A stretch of DNA of 64,000 nt, from positions 2,922-66,921 of the forward strand of contig RDEW01000026.1 of NCBI GenBank assembly GCA_011109175.1. The letters run 5' to 3'. This DNA comes from Dicyema japonicum (lineage: Eukaryota; Dicyemida; Rhombozoa; Dicyemidae). Positions 41,171-52,369 of the stretch are shown in pieces. A model generated the notes under the pieces. It saw only the letters and a program-made list of their open reading frames with translations, was not told the origin of the DNA and did not search any database. Position numbers and translations under genes: made by a program. The stretch's first letter is position 1, and each line of letters begins with the position of its first letter.

Positions 41171-41898
41171 TTAATTAGCATATCATTAATTATTTAATAT
41201 GTCTTATTTTGTTTGAGAATACCCACGTGTTGCAGAACTAGTATTATTTTTATAGTTACATTCTTATAACAGATAACTTAATTCTTGGAGTGTATGGACT
41301 TGGTTATACTCCTCGCCTACAGATTTTGAAGCTTTAAGATTATTAATGAAGATCTTACTCAATCTATAAAAGGATTTATTATAAAGTGGGAATAAGGAGG
41401 CTTTGGATCCAATAATATTCATGGTTCGAATGCAACCTTGCAGTAAATTTACGGGATCAAAGGAATAATCAGTTATTCATTGTCTTTAATTAACCATATT
41501 TTATCTTTAAATAACCTTTTTTGTCATTGCTGTCCTTGTGGTTTTGGGTAGACCATGTGGAATACTTGAATTTTTCATAAGCATTGTTGATAATCAATTT
41601 ACTGAAATATTATAGACTTCATTTATCAGAACACGGGCAGTCAAAACTAATCAACAGAATGCTCTATGGAAAATGACAGAAACAATTTGCTGCATCATGT
41701 TATCTGCCCACATTCTAAAAATGAAAGGCATACGCCTTTTGTGGTGGTTTTGTTTTCTGCTTTTTAACCTCAAAGTTAAAATGCAGCAATCTTATCCACA
41801 CTCTTCAATACGTTAAAACTATCCCAAGCAAGGATCTTCTCAGAAAAGGCCGCGCCACATGAGTTTACTTCACCTTTTTGAACATGAGGTACTTTGAC

Positions 41899-42052
41899 GG
41901 AGTGCGGAAAAAAAGTCAAGCGGAAAAAAAGTCAAGTATTGAAAAAATTTTTAAAAATTAAAAGATGCAAAAATGCGATATAAACTAAAAAAAGACAACT
42001 TGACTTTTTTTCCGCTTGACCTTTTTTCCACTTGACTTTTTTTCCTACAACC
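41899..42052. mobile_element. 154-bp foldback MITE
   Basis: Terminal inverted repeats of 22 bp with four mismatches begin GGAGTGCGG on the left and GGTTGTAGG on the inverted right, each running into AAAAAAAGTCAAG. A subterminal unit (cggaaaaaaagtcaag) is repeated twice on the left and about three times, inverted, on the right. ACTTTGAC flanks it on both sides (41891-41898, 42053-42060). The paralogous segment has a single ACTTTGAC at 38115-38122 and no element. No coding capacity. The 8-bp duplication fits hAT, Merlin or P; the superfamily is undecided. Confidence 0.88.
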
Positions 42053-42515
42053 ACTTTGACAACTGCACTATAAACGGGAAATCAAACAGTTTTGGAGAGT
42101 CAAAAAATCTAATTCTTTAACTTGAGAGCCTTGGCTTAACACTTCAAATCAGAAGTCACAATTTTTGATTCTCGAAGCTTGAATGGATTTTGATCCGGAG
42201 GGCCTTGGAGACTCCAACAAATCAGTTAGAAGTACTTTATGTCAACTTAAATGTGGTGGAATCAACGACACTCTCAAAAGAAAGGACAATTAAACAACTA
42301 CGTTCATACTTCAGGTGATGGTGAACGCTCATGTCCTTTTCCTGCTGAGATAGGTTTTAAAGTGTTATTAAGTCTGTTGGATACCTTTCCTTGCTGAAAC
42401 CGATCGGCTTGGACAAAAAAGATACAAAACGGTAAGACGGAATTACAATCCTTCCATTCAAATAGACGAAACCATTTGTATGGAACACCACAAGCATCGA
42501 CTCTCTCCTAAAAAC

Positions 42516-43040
42516 ATCGTCGGGAGTGAAGTAAATAAATTTCCAGTCGCATAAGAGAAAGAGAAAAAACTTTATAACTTAATGTCTGCTAAAATAGATT
42601 TTAGAATTATTTTTCCAATTTTGAAGACTGTTACTCAAAAAGAGAATATTTATTAGCAATTACATTAACTACCATCCACACGTGCAGGCTCTAAAAATGA
42701 TCCTCAAAGCTATTTCAAATTTTGTTACCTGGATCCCACCTGTTCCTGACGGTTCCTTTGTTTAAAACTGCGGACTTTCAATGTCTCCAATTCCGTAACC
42801 TCTCCCACGCTCATGAAGAAGGAAAACAAGGACTATTGTTCATAACAAATCGATGATAATACTACTGTAATACAAGTATGTTGCCACTCAACACTACGAC
42901 CAATTAACCACTTTATTATTATAACCATATTTGCAATATGAAAGTTATATTATTCCTTATGCTATTCCCTGGAGGATCCAGTCTGTTAGACTCCTTTACA
43001 CTTCTTGAAATTATGATTTTTGAATGTCTTCTGAGTGCTT
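42516..43040. other. No gene seen
   Basis: This is mixed AT-rich sequence without recognised motif between the duplicated segment and a LINE-A-like fragment. Confidence 0.45.
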
Positions 43041-43470
43041 AGTTGTCTTACATCTCTGAGTTAATCTCAAAGTTCCCGAGTTGTAGATCACTATTGGTAA
43101 TACAATTGTATAGTCGTACTTTTACTGGTCTTGAACTCAGTCAGGTCGATTTTAGTCTCTTCAGTGCTACAATGTGTTTCTTCGTTGAACATCTTCCAGG
43201 TCGCTAAGTAAAGACTCGGTATTTTTACTTTCCTCCATTTTTCAAATCTTGCTTTTTGTTTAACTCAGTTTTTTTTCAGGAACCACTCTCCAAATGCTCC
43301 AGGAGCATGATTAAGAGCAATCCGGTATCATTGATGTCCTCGGAAGTAAAATACACGTCATCCTGGATCACTAGGCTTGGATGAGGGTTCTACTGGAACG
43401 CGTAAGGATCACGGCATTAGTCGGTCTGTTTTTACCCTTGGTCTTTGGAATAATATTATTCATTCAATAT
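43040..43470 (-). pseudogene. LINE-A-like RT fragment
   Basis: On the minus strand, VIQDDVYFTSEDINDTGLLL then IMLLEHLE and KKTEL correspond to LINE-A VIYADDVDLISEDKEVLENL...REKTEL. The catalytic YADD has become IQDD. The downstream C-terminal half is barely recognisable. Confidence 0.55.
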
Positions 43471-43929
43471 TTTTTTTGATGATTACATATTCTCAATCAT
43501 GTCCTCACACAAAATCAATCAAGTTGCGAAATTTAACTAATAGTAATTGTCGGGTGAGAAAATCCAAAAAAGGGATCACTCAGCGATAACTACCATTTCA
43601 CTCCTATTGCAATAGAGACTTCCGGGGTCGTGGGAAAGAAGACGTACACATTTCTCTCTAGTATCTTGCTTCGAAGAGATGTAGCCATAGCTGGGACAGA
43701 GGAAATGGCGGTGATCAGAGGAATGACTTCGCAATCGCGGGCTCTTCTAAACCATGGTATCCCTGACTCCGTTTTGAGTGATTAAACTATTGATAATCCA
43801 CATTAACATAAAGAAAGAAAAATAAAATACCTTCCCTAACATAAACTAATTCCATAAAAGGGAATAATCTTCGGTCACCATAATAGGACACATTAACACA
43901 ATATATCGCATTATTGGCGACAATAACAA
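43471..43929. other. No gene seen; 5' flank of the Pro-rich gene
   Basis: A short LINE-like GC-richer stretch (43560-43760) is followed by AT-rich sequence leading to the ATG at 43930. No promoter element was recognised. Confidence 0.45.
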
Positions 43930-44504
43930 ATGCTAAATAAGCTACAGTTCATCATTAGTTACTTTAACAAGAAAAAGACTAGTAATGCAAAAAACTCGGA
44001 ATACAAGAATCGACAGTCTCTGGGTATGGTTGATCTATTCAAATCTTCACCTGGTGTTGTTCCACCTTCGAAAATTCAGACACCTGCAGTCCCTAAAAAA
44101 TTGCTTCCACCAAAAAGAAGGGCGCCACCAGATCCAGCAAGGACTTTGGCTGCGCTCTTAACTCAATCTCAGAAAAATTCAGCTCCTCGATATAAAGATG
44201 ATTTTATTGAAGAACCTTTTTCCGTCTCAACCAGAAAAATCCGTCTTCCAAATGTAATTTGTCTTCCGTCCACACCCCCAAAAGACAAATTTGTATCAAA
44301 GGATCAACTCTGTATTCCGAATAAACCACCTCCGGCCCTGGACAAATTGTTCTCGGAAGGTCATTGTTAATTTTATGGTTAGACTTGAATGTGAAGTTCG
44401 CATTTGTTGAATCCAAATATTTCCCTGATCCTCTTGTATTTTCTAACGCATATTCCACTCATGAAGATTCTGAGAAATCGAATAAGCTTGTGGATAATCA
44501 ATAA
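43930..44504 (+). CDS. Unrecognised Pro/Lys-rich protein, two exons
   Basis: Exons 43930-44359 and 44383-44504 join through a 23-bp GT-AG intron, giving 183 residues. An AATAAA signal lies 9 nt after the stop (44513-44518). The protein is low in hydrophobic residues, with Pro-rich stretches (SSPGVVPPSKIQTPAVPKKL, PPKRRAPPDPARTLAALL, CLPSTPPKDKF, IPNKPPPALDKLFSED), so it is probably largely disordered and cytosolic or nuclear, possibly a ligand for SH3 or WW domains. No family recognised. An alternative start is the Met at about residue 33 (MVDLFKSS). Confidence 0.68.
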
Positions 44505-44527
44505 TTTTAACAAATAAAATTTATATT

Positions 44528-44899
44528 TGTACTTTTCCATGTTCTCTGAAGCATTTCAAGTCAATATTTGCCTTAGAATATACACTAAGAATTCTGGAAG
44601 GAAGTGGAACCTCAAGATATTGTCGAAGTTTTCTAATACTCATTCTCTTCTACAATACTCAACTTTTTTAAGATTGAACTTCATAGCTGGGATCATTAGC
44701 AAAAACAGACATTCAATGGTCTGTTAGTTCTTTGTCAGAATAAATCACCACGGGTAGAGATAGACTCAGAATAAAGTGTTAGAGTCTAAGAGAAACAGAT
44801 AACCAATTAGTTTTACCAACAAACCAAATGATATCCAAATTACTGTACCCAAAAATAGAAAATAATCAATAAAATAATTTTCTATTGCGGCGGAAATAG
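44528..44899. other. No gene seen
   Basis: This is AT-rich sequence downstream of the Pro-rich gene. An open frame at 44527-44727 has no recognisable features. Confidence 0.4.
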
Positions 44900-45480
44900 C
44901 ATTCCATCGTATTAGTGTCTCCATCAGACCTGGACTGGAGATTTGCCATACTCACAAGTGTCGGTGTGATGGTATCATCGATTGTTGGACATCATGCCCT
45001 TTTTGGCGAAGAAACGCAAAACGATTTTCAGACATAAGACTATTAACGGAATTGTAAAGCAATCCATGGAGTAGGCTGGATGCCCATCCATGCTAGAATT
45101 GGTCGGATTGAAAAGAAGACGGAAAATGGCTTCACGAAATTACAATCTTTCCATTCTAGGAGAAAAACCATTGATATGGGATGCCATGTGAATCGACCCT
45201 ATTTGTCTATTCAACATTGTCGAGAACTCAGTGACACACTGTATACCGTAAAAAGCAATGAAGGCCAAAGAAAAAATACTAAGCGTTGTTAGAAAGGTTC
45301 ACGCCCGATCCATAGTTGTTGAGACAACTGGAAAAATAAGCGGGAATTCGCTTCGTTTCTTCAAGAAGCTGAGACGCCTGTCTACATTCAAAGATCACGA
45401 CGCACGTGATACTTAGTGGCTTCTGTTGATCTCTGTTGCAATCGAGGCAACGCAACGTCGATTATGTCGACGGGGACTAT
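44900..45480 (+). pseudogene. RLE-LINE C-terminal fragment
   Basis: ICHTHKCRCDGIIDCWTSCP matches the CxxHxCRCGxxxD...HPLxC knuckle, and KPLIWDAMCIDP matches the nuclease LxWDATCxDT. KAKEKI and IVVETTG are C-terminal landmarks. It carries several frameshifts. Confidence 0.65.
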
Positions 45481-45659
45481 TTTGTTATAAATGAACAATT
45501 GAGTTTGCAAAATTATTCATCTAACGCACAAACTTTAGAGGAGATCAAGACCATGGGAATATATCTGAAACAATATTTTCTAAATGAGCAACATTAGTAG
45601 ATTTATTAAATTCGTGTAGTCTGAACAATAAAAAATAAAATTGTTTCAAATACCAATGG

Positions 45660-45910
45660 TAAAATCAAACTAGCTAATTCTTTGATCCTACGACTTCCAG
45701 CTGAACCTTTGTCCGGGGAGCTGAGGTCGATTTCAGAACTCGTCGCCAGAAAACGAAATTGTCACCTGATGGTATGAATAATTGAATTCTTTTGAATTCC
45801 GGCCAGGCATTGAGCGTCTCCTTAGTAATGTGGATCCATGACGCCAGAGGAAGATAAATTTTAACCAATTAGCCACATAGCACCACGAGGCGCCAAAATA
45901 ATCGTCAATA
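45660..45910 (-). repeat. Unclassified repeat, family Y (copy 1)
   Basis: attccggccaggcattgagc and ccacatagcaccacgaggcg recur at 58330-58440 (atgccggccaggcattgggc; ccacgtagcaccacatggca) and in part at 47830-48010. It looks like an interspersed element or LINE 3' part. Orientation is arbitrary. Confidence 0.6.
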
Positions 45911-45990
45911 TGAGTTGAATAGCACGCTTTTTGTTTAATTTAGAAATGATTATTAAACTTTATTTTAAATAGCAAAATTTTAAATTAATA

Positions 45991-47031
45991 ATGCCAGGTG
46001 TGGTATTTATGGTAAAATAATAGAGACCAAATCTCCATATAAATTATTATTATGTGAAATAAAACAGTTCCTTGAACGTCGAGCTATTCATCCAGGTCCA
46101 CTACTATCGGAGATCCCGTCAAAATGGGACTGTTTGGGAGACCTAATATTGTTTCCTTCTAGTTCATTTACATCGGACAGCTGGAATCTCTTGGGTCTTG
46201 ACTTTTGAATAAAAGCAAAGGAAGTGATCTCTGGACTCTTGTTTGCTCAGTCCTAAAGGTCACAAGACTGGCGATTTACTCAAAAATTAACGACGACGAT
46301 TATCGAAGCCCTCAAATATCCTTCTTACACGGGGACTCTGACCCTGTTGTCTACAAGAAAGAACTCGGCATACAGTTTTAATTTCTCTTATCTTAGTTAT
46401 TCCTTTAATGTTAACAAATGCATGTTCTGTCCCGGAAATGTGACCGAAAAGCACAGAGTATCCCAATTCGACTGTCGGGACAAAATCATCGTTGACCTTT
46501 TTGCAGGTTTCGGGTCACTTGATGTCAGGGATCGGATATTTTACTCTGTGCTATTTAAAGTACGCGAAGGCCAGGATCGTTTATGCGTGTGAGTGGAATC
46601 CATTTGCCTCAGAAGCTCTACGGAACAATTTGAGGTTAAACCACGTGGAGGACCGGTGTGTTGTCCTCGAAGGTGACTGTAGGTTGGTTTGTCCTGTTGA
46701 TATCGCGGATCACGTGAATTTGGGGCTGATCCCTTCCAGCAGAATTGGCTGGAAAATTGCCTGTGAGGCCCTGAGTTCTGGGAAAGGCGGAGTTCTTCAC
46801 ATTCATGGACTTACGAAGACATCGACATCGAAGACCGTTTGTTTTAAGGATGTGGGGACTATACTCCCCCACGAAGATTGGATGAAAGAGGTTGAAAGGG
46901 ATATCAATCAAATATGCACTGATTTGGGTAGAAATTGGGAGTGTCGTGGACTTGGAGTATTCAAGGTTAAGAAATTTGCCCCCCATATAGTCCATTCTGT
47001 AGTTGATATTATGTGTTCCCCCATTATTTGA
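45991..47031 (+). CDS. TYW2: TYW2/TRMT12-like wybutosine-synthesis transferase, five exons
   Basis: TYW2 transfers the aminocarboxypropyl group of S-adenosylmethionine to the tricyclic guanosine at position 37 of tRNA-Phe. Exons 45991-45997, 46024-46194, 46221-46374, 46397-46506 and 46529-47031 join through GT-AG introns of 26, 26, 22 and 22 bp to give 314 residues. Motifs: NVNKCMFCPGNVTEKHRV, VDLFAGIGYFTL (SAM-binding, assembled across the last intron), VYACEWNPFASEALRNN, DHVNLGLIPSSRIGWKIA, GGVLHIHGL and VKKFAPHIVHSVVDI. It lacks the longer N-terminus of vertebrate TYW2. The 7-nt first exon (ATG CCA G) is inferred from frame; the rest is firm. Confidence 0.9.
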
Positions 47032-48586
47032 TTTTTTAAATTATTTATAAATTGTTATTCTTTTTATTTGCTTTCCTCACACTCTTTAATCAATAAGTGC
47101 CCATCTACACCAATACTAACCTGTGCACATGTGGTTAATGGGAATTTCACTTTTTTCAATACAAAAGTTATCCGTAATCCAAGAAGCTGCCAAAAAGGTC
47201 ATTGAGTCCAAGCGGTTCTATAATGACAGCTGAAAATCGTGAGGGAGGCCAACCGATATCAGTGTAGTTCATAACAATCGAGATTTGAGAAAAGTCAAAG
47301 CTTGTTGTGGCGGACTATTTAAGATGCTCAACTTTCGAGATATCGACTGAGATTAGTTGGAATGCAAGAATTATTATTATTACCCAGGATAACTGGATCA
47401 AAGATAAAAAAATAAAAGTTCTCAACTAAGTGATCCCAGACCGACATGGGGATAAGAGTCTGGCAGGGTCGTGAACCCTGCACTGCTCTTCTCATTTGAC
47501 ATGGCATCGATCAAACTTTTTGTATGATTGTAGATATTCAATGGAAACACAGGGACTCAGTAGACTAGCCGCCTTTAAGAGTTTCTGCAATAATTTTATT
47601 GAGAATGTCATACATAGAGCTGTCTTCTGTACGTGGTAATCGAAATGACAAGAGACTTTGTTTTTTCAAATTTATTGAACCAAAAAACGCCGTCATAGCC
47701 AGAATACAAAATTCAGGTGATCCATGCCCCTGCAGTCTTCGCATGCCCGGACATGAAGAACGTGCCGTCCAAGGGGAACTCCTCTGGATGGTTGTTGACT
47801 AATGGTTCTTTTTGGATATAATTTAGGATTATATCTGGCGCCACCAGAGATGGTGGACTAAATGACGTACGCTACAATTGAAACTCCCTGAAACTAAAGG
47901 GAAGATGAGAAACAGAAGAATCAAACAAATAATCTTCAATTCATGTAACCACATAGCACCACACTGACTTTGGCGCCACGTGGCATACTTTTTTGCTAGT
48001 TGTCGAGTCTCCACTTTGAATGTAAAGCATTTGTTGGGTGGATTGAGTAGCTGTTTTAGTAAGAATTATTATTAGTAAAATATAAAACGTTATATTAATA
48101 ATTTGGATTGTTTTAACATAAAATGTGTTCTATTTTTAAATTTAGATGATTTTATGGAAAATTATAGTTCCAATCTTACATAAAGATTGACAGTGATCCC
48201 ATCATCTGTGATTATTACTGGGAACCACACACATGCAAAAGAACAAGAAGTTAAAAATCTTCTGGATTAACAAGCATAGTTGTTATTTACTAATTTAATA
48301 AAGTAAGATGAGTTACGTAAACATTACTACTCCTCGATTGTAGGGTTGAATTAATTTAATATAACATAGCAGACGTAGGAATTATATTTTTATAATACGA
48401 AACAACTATTTGATATAAAACATCAAATCAGTGGAAAGCTCAATAATTTGCATAACAATACTATTTTTAGACACCTCTATTCAACTTTTCAATTAATTCT
48501 GGTCAACTTCCTTAGTCAATCTGACTTCCTTAACGATAATAGCCTTCACGACTATAAAAGAGACCGTTACAATATACGATTGCATA
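47032..48586. other. No intact gene; repeat copies
   Basis: 47378-47480 is the (TAA)n-ended repeat also at 10235-10345. 47700-48010 contains parts of family Y. An open stretch at 47599-47802 is repeat-derived. The rest is AT-rich and forms the 5' flank of the gene at 48587. Confidence 0.5.
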
Positions 48587-49543
48587 ATGGACGGACGTAA
48601 AAGGAGGTGACTTTACTTATAATTTGTTAGTAAAAAAAAGAAGGTAAACGATTCCATTTACAAACAATGTATTATAGACTATAAAGAACATATTGATGGT
48701 AAAGTAATTAAAACATGTTTAGATCCCACAAAGAATGAGACTGACCCACAAAGGATTAAGTATTTGAGATCTACTGAATACACACATAGACACTTGAATA
48801 GAGTGCTGAGTGGATATCTGAATGAATCAGTATATTATATGCATATTTTAGAATCTCTATGACTCTTCACAAGACAGTTATGAAGGGGATTCATTAATAT
48901 ACAGGAACATTGTCAACTCAATCAGATGCTCTGAAAATAATAGAGAGATTGAATATTCTGACAACACAGAGTTAAATTTTAATATAATTTCAGTGATCAA
49001 ATTAATGATCACAACGAAAATAGTCCTAATGTTGAGATAACTAATCAGGAGGAACCAAAAAAGAAAACAGAACCTAAACAGAAAAAAGTGAGAGTTCGAA
49101 ACCCCCCATTGAGACGAACATACAATTTAAGATCACAAAATACAAATATCAAAGAGGAATGTACTGCAAAGTGGAAATTTTGATTTTTATAATTTTAGAG
49201 AACAATGTGATCTACCGAATAGTCTTAGTGGAGACATGAGTAAACAAGATAAACGTGAATATAGAAAACGTAAAGTCAAGCCAACGAGACGAAACGTTGG
49301 AATTCCTCCACCAAAACGAATTAATAAAAATATTAAAAAAGGTGGTTCTGAGAGTACAAAGTATGAATTTGATATAATCATAGAGTGAGGGACAATACAG
49401 TAAATGAGAGAGAAAATAATTGTAGTGGGGATATAACTAATAAAGATCTTAACGAATTAAAAGAGACTCAACCCAAACCTAAAAGACAGGGAGTTATAAC
49501 AAAACGAACATATATCTTAAGACGACGCACTATAAATATTTAA
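48587..49543 (+). CDS. Unrecognised basic, probably nuclear protein, six exons
   Basis: Exons 48587-48606, 48631-48829, 48852-48970, 48994-49170, 49199-49360 and 49384-49543 join through introns of 24, 22, 23, 28 and 23 bp, all GT-AG, to give 278 residues. AATAAA lies 13 nt after the stop (49556-49561). The N-terminus is very basic (MDGRKRSKKKKVNDSIYKQC) and the middle is acidic and Asn-rich. A basic motif recurs: PPLRRTYNLRSQ at about 149-161, a related KPTRRNVGIPPPKR in the middle, and KRTYILRRR near the C-terminus. The arrangement suggests a disordered nucleic-acid- or chromatin-binding protein. No known family was recognised. Confidence 0.78.
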
Positions 49544-49689
49544 TTTTTATTATTTAATAAATATTTAAAAATAATTCTAGTTAAGTAATTTAAGGATTTT
49601 AGATTCCACTACTTTAATACAATTTTAATGTTATGTTTCAAGACGATTCTAGACAACGGTGAGCACCCACCAAGGATATCTTGAGGTAA

Positions 49690-50160
49690 TTTTTGGACCT
49701 GAAGCTGCTCCATGAAGGGGAAACGAGCACATAAGCAGATGATGTGGACTTTATTTCAAATGATAAATCACTTATTGCTTTATTGGAGGAAATACCCGGG
49801 AAGTTGGTTGAATGGTTTCTAACGGTAAACTCGAACAAAATCGAAGTCATAGAATCGAGGACAGAGGAATATTGTCGAAAACCAAAAAAAGTTGGACTCT
49901 CTTCTCGGAGACAGCGAAGACATAGCAAGAAAACATTAGCAAATGACGCACAAATCAAGAAAACCTTGTTTACCCGTAAAGGGAATGCAATTTGGATACA
50001 AGAGTCTTTCTGTACAACGCACTTGCGAAATCCGTACTCTTGTACAATGGGGGCACTTGGTCTCATGAGTTCCTTTTTATCGCTTCAGTCAACCTTACAT
50101 TATATGCCACAACCTAATAATGAAAATGATATGCCACTGTTGGGTAATATACTATGACTC
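49690..50160 (+). pseudogene. LINE-A RT/C-terminal fragment
   Basis: DDVDFISNDKSLIALLEEIP then WFLTVNSNKIE matches LINE-A DDVDLISEDKEVLENLLEKAP...WFLTVNREKTE. Then RRKTLANAxxKKxLxxKG and ILVQWGHLVS-like frames match the C-terminal region. It is 5' and 3' truncated. Confidence 0.72.
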
Positions 50161-50560
50161 CATGGTTCGTTCAACCACGGGTTAAGGTTGCCTCAAAGTC
50201 ATCAAGACTTTATTTGTGTCAAATGGACTACAGCATCAAGCCGAGAATCCTTTTTAATAACAAGATTCTCACATTCAATATAACGTCAAACAGCCTGAGA
50301 GTCATGTTTTATTACGGACTCTCGCCAAACACATCGAAAATCAATGAAAAGAATTATGATTATAAGTATCATTTTGAAAACTTTTTGGAAGTAAGGCTGG
50401 ATTCCTTTTGCCAGTTTATCAAGTCAATATTTCCTGTTCTTACCTCCACATGTTGTCCGATCTCTAGAAAACTGGCAACAATGACCTCTGAGGGCTCCTT
50501 CTTGAATGACAACGACACCATTAGAGATACAAGAAGACTCCAAGTACGCTATGGATAGTG
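50161..50560 (+). pseudogene. Jockey-like LINE C-terminal fragment
   Basis: PRILFNNKILTFNITSNSLR then VMFYYGLSPNTSKI corresponds to the INxxxIPFTKKLKILGVAFDTxxTFSPH region of LINE-B. The rest of the 134-codon open frame is not recognisable. Confidence 0.5.
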
Positions 50561-50990
50561 ATTCAAAATTTCGGTCCCACCGATTTATTGACCTGAATTA
50601 CTCAATTGGTTGATGGCATTCCTTTCTCTTTTAACCAAGTGATCGAATAGTGCATCTACATAGTTGACACATGTCAGTTCCACAAGTCGACTTGAAGCAT
50701 ATATGAAGTCTTAGAACCTAACCCTGTTCTTGTGCTCAACCACCATACCTTCTAAAGTTTTTTTCAAGACGACTGATTGGATGTAATTCCTCGTAGTTTC
50801 TTCAGTAAGATTGCCTATCCATATAATTCTTTAAGCATTTAGAGACTGATGGAAATTGGATGGGATAGAGTTCTTGCTCCTCTGTTGCACGTTTTTGTAA
50901 GGACATTATAGTATCGACATCTTCACGGAGAGAATTGTTGACCCATAAATTTTTTGAGGAATAAAATGATTTTCTATTTTTTTCAAGATA
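50561..50990 (-). pseudogene. LINE RT fragment, decayed
   Basis: On the minus strand, short pieces resemble RT motif 2a (NYEELHPISRL) and VDALFDHLVKR, in several frames. The open stretch at 50802-51047 resembles a LINE linker region. Assignment to a family is uncertain. Confidence 0.4.
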
Positions 50991-50996
50991 AGCAAT

Positions 50997-51560
50997 TTGA
51001 TCACTGTGAGATCTGAAGGAAAAGAGCATGGGTTGACGTCTTTCCAATTGGGAACATTGGCACGGGATCTCTATCCGTCTGGGGTTGAGAATATTCCAGG
51101 ATCACCCTTGTCATTGAGGGGGAATAGTCCACATTTATTGACATCACGCCCTTTCATACAAAATGCAGGTAGATTCCCGCGACACACTTACTTGAATGAT
51201 GTTGTGAAACGCGTATTAAAATCTGCCGGACACCATTCCACCCACTGGCCTGGAAAGGGAGACGGAAAGCGACTGGACGGAGTAACAATTTTTCAGTTCG
51301 AAAAACCGTTAGTTTGGGATGCAACATTTGTCTACTTTCTGGCCCCCACCAACATCATTGGGAGTGCGTTAAAAGCACTTTCAGGAACAGAGAAATTAGA
51401 GAGCTAAAGAAAAAAAGTATAGAGGACTCCTCGACGAATATACCTTCTGCGCGATGCTGTCGAAACAACTGGAGCGATAAACAGTAAGTTTCTTCCTGAA
51501 GAAACCGGACGTATTGACTCACTCAGAAGCTATGTTCACCCAGTTAGTCTCTATACTTCT
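50997..51560 (+). pseudogene. RLE-LINE C-terminal fragment
   Basis: QNAGRFPRHTYLNDVVKRVL then KSAGHHSTHWPGKGDGKRLD and GVTIFQFEKPLVWDATFVY give the knuckle end and nuclease core (RLDGVTxFxF...LVWDAT, with PD changed to LD). It degrades after 51407 but the C-terminal landmarks continue to about 51520. Confidence 0.72.
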
Positions 51561-52180
51561 AACAGTTATATTTTCTATTTAAAGTTTTTAAAATTAGATG
51601 AAGAAATCTTATTGGTGGACATGTCTTCAAATTCACAAAAATAGAGAAAATACCTTTCGGGAGATCAATTTTTAATAAGACCAAGTGGATAGATATTATG
51701 ATGTTTTAGAATTTATTTTTATCAGCCCTTCCGTAGAGTAGTAATGTTTCCATTAATTAAACCTCCAATTAGGCGGGACACATACAGTTAATTAATCGAG
51801 CTAGAGAAATGAGAGTGTTCTTAACTTTTTTACCTTTTTAATTGATTGTTAATACCTAAAGACAATCCAGTTCCGAAGTGAAGTATCACTGATGACTGTA
51901 TCACTCGTCAAGCCAGGAAGTATCGTAATGGAAAACGTCTAAATTAGAACTCGCGGAAAATCTTCAACAAGAATAGATTGCAGGGAGATTCATATTTACT
52001 GTATCTGTGGTTTTGGATTGACTTGTGTGCTTGATTGTGTGGCCTCAATAAGTCCTAACAGTGTCACAATAATTTGGTTTAATTTGACGAGACTTCAATA
52101 AAATCGATGTATCTATAAACTATGGTGGAACTTGAGACCGCTTTTGTTTGTACTGGTAGCAATAATAAGACGTTCGGGAA
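51561..52180. other. No gene seen
   Basis: This is AT-rich DNA with no coding motif or shared repeat recognised. Confidence 0.45.
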
Positions 52181-52310
52181 GCGGCCTGGCTGAGGAAACG
52201 AATTGGGATTGCAGTTGTCCGCGGAAACGCTTACTTCTTAATGTCAGCAACCGCACTATCCTAATACTACCCTAACTGCATTTTTCTCCTTTTGTTTTTT
52301 AAATTAATTA
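52180..52310 (+). pseudogene. RLE-LINE extreme C-terminus
   Basis: gaaacgaattgggattgcag then ttgtccgcggaaacgcttac matches 16045-16110 and the ERISLAIVRGNS end of the copy at 34031. Confidence 0.6.
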
Positions 52311-52369
52311 TTACACCCAAAAAAACTATAAACTAATTTTCCGTCACCCGAATAATCTGTAGATATCAA

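Larger units (their letters stand above)
39972..42515 (+). repeat. Second copy of the 36780-38530 segment, with three insertions
   Basis: The order of homology to 36780-38530 is preserved: 39972-40045, 40172-40240, 40855-41170 (I29), 41570-41898 and 42061-42515 (RLE-LINE). The homologous parts are interrupted by a family X repeat (about 40050-40172), a LINE RT piece (40215-40800) and a MITE (41899-42052). The first copy lacks all three and so serves as the unoccupied reference. Confidence 0.82.
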
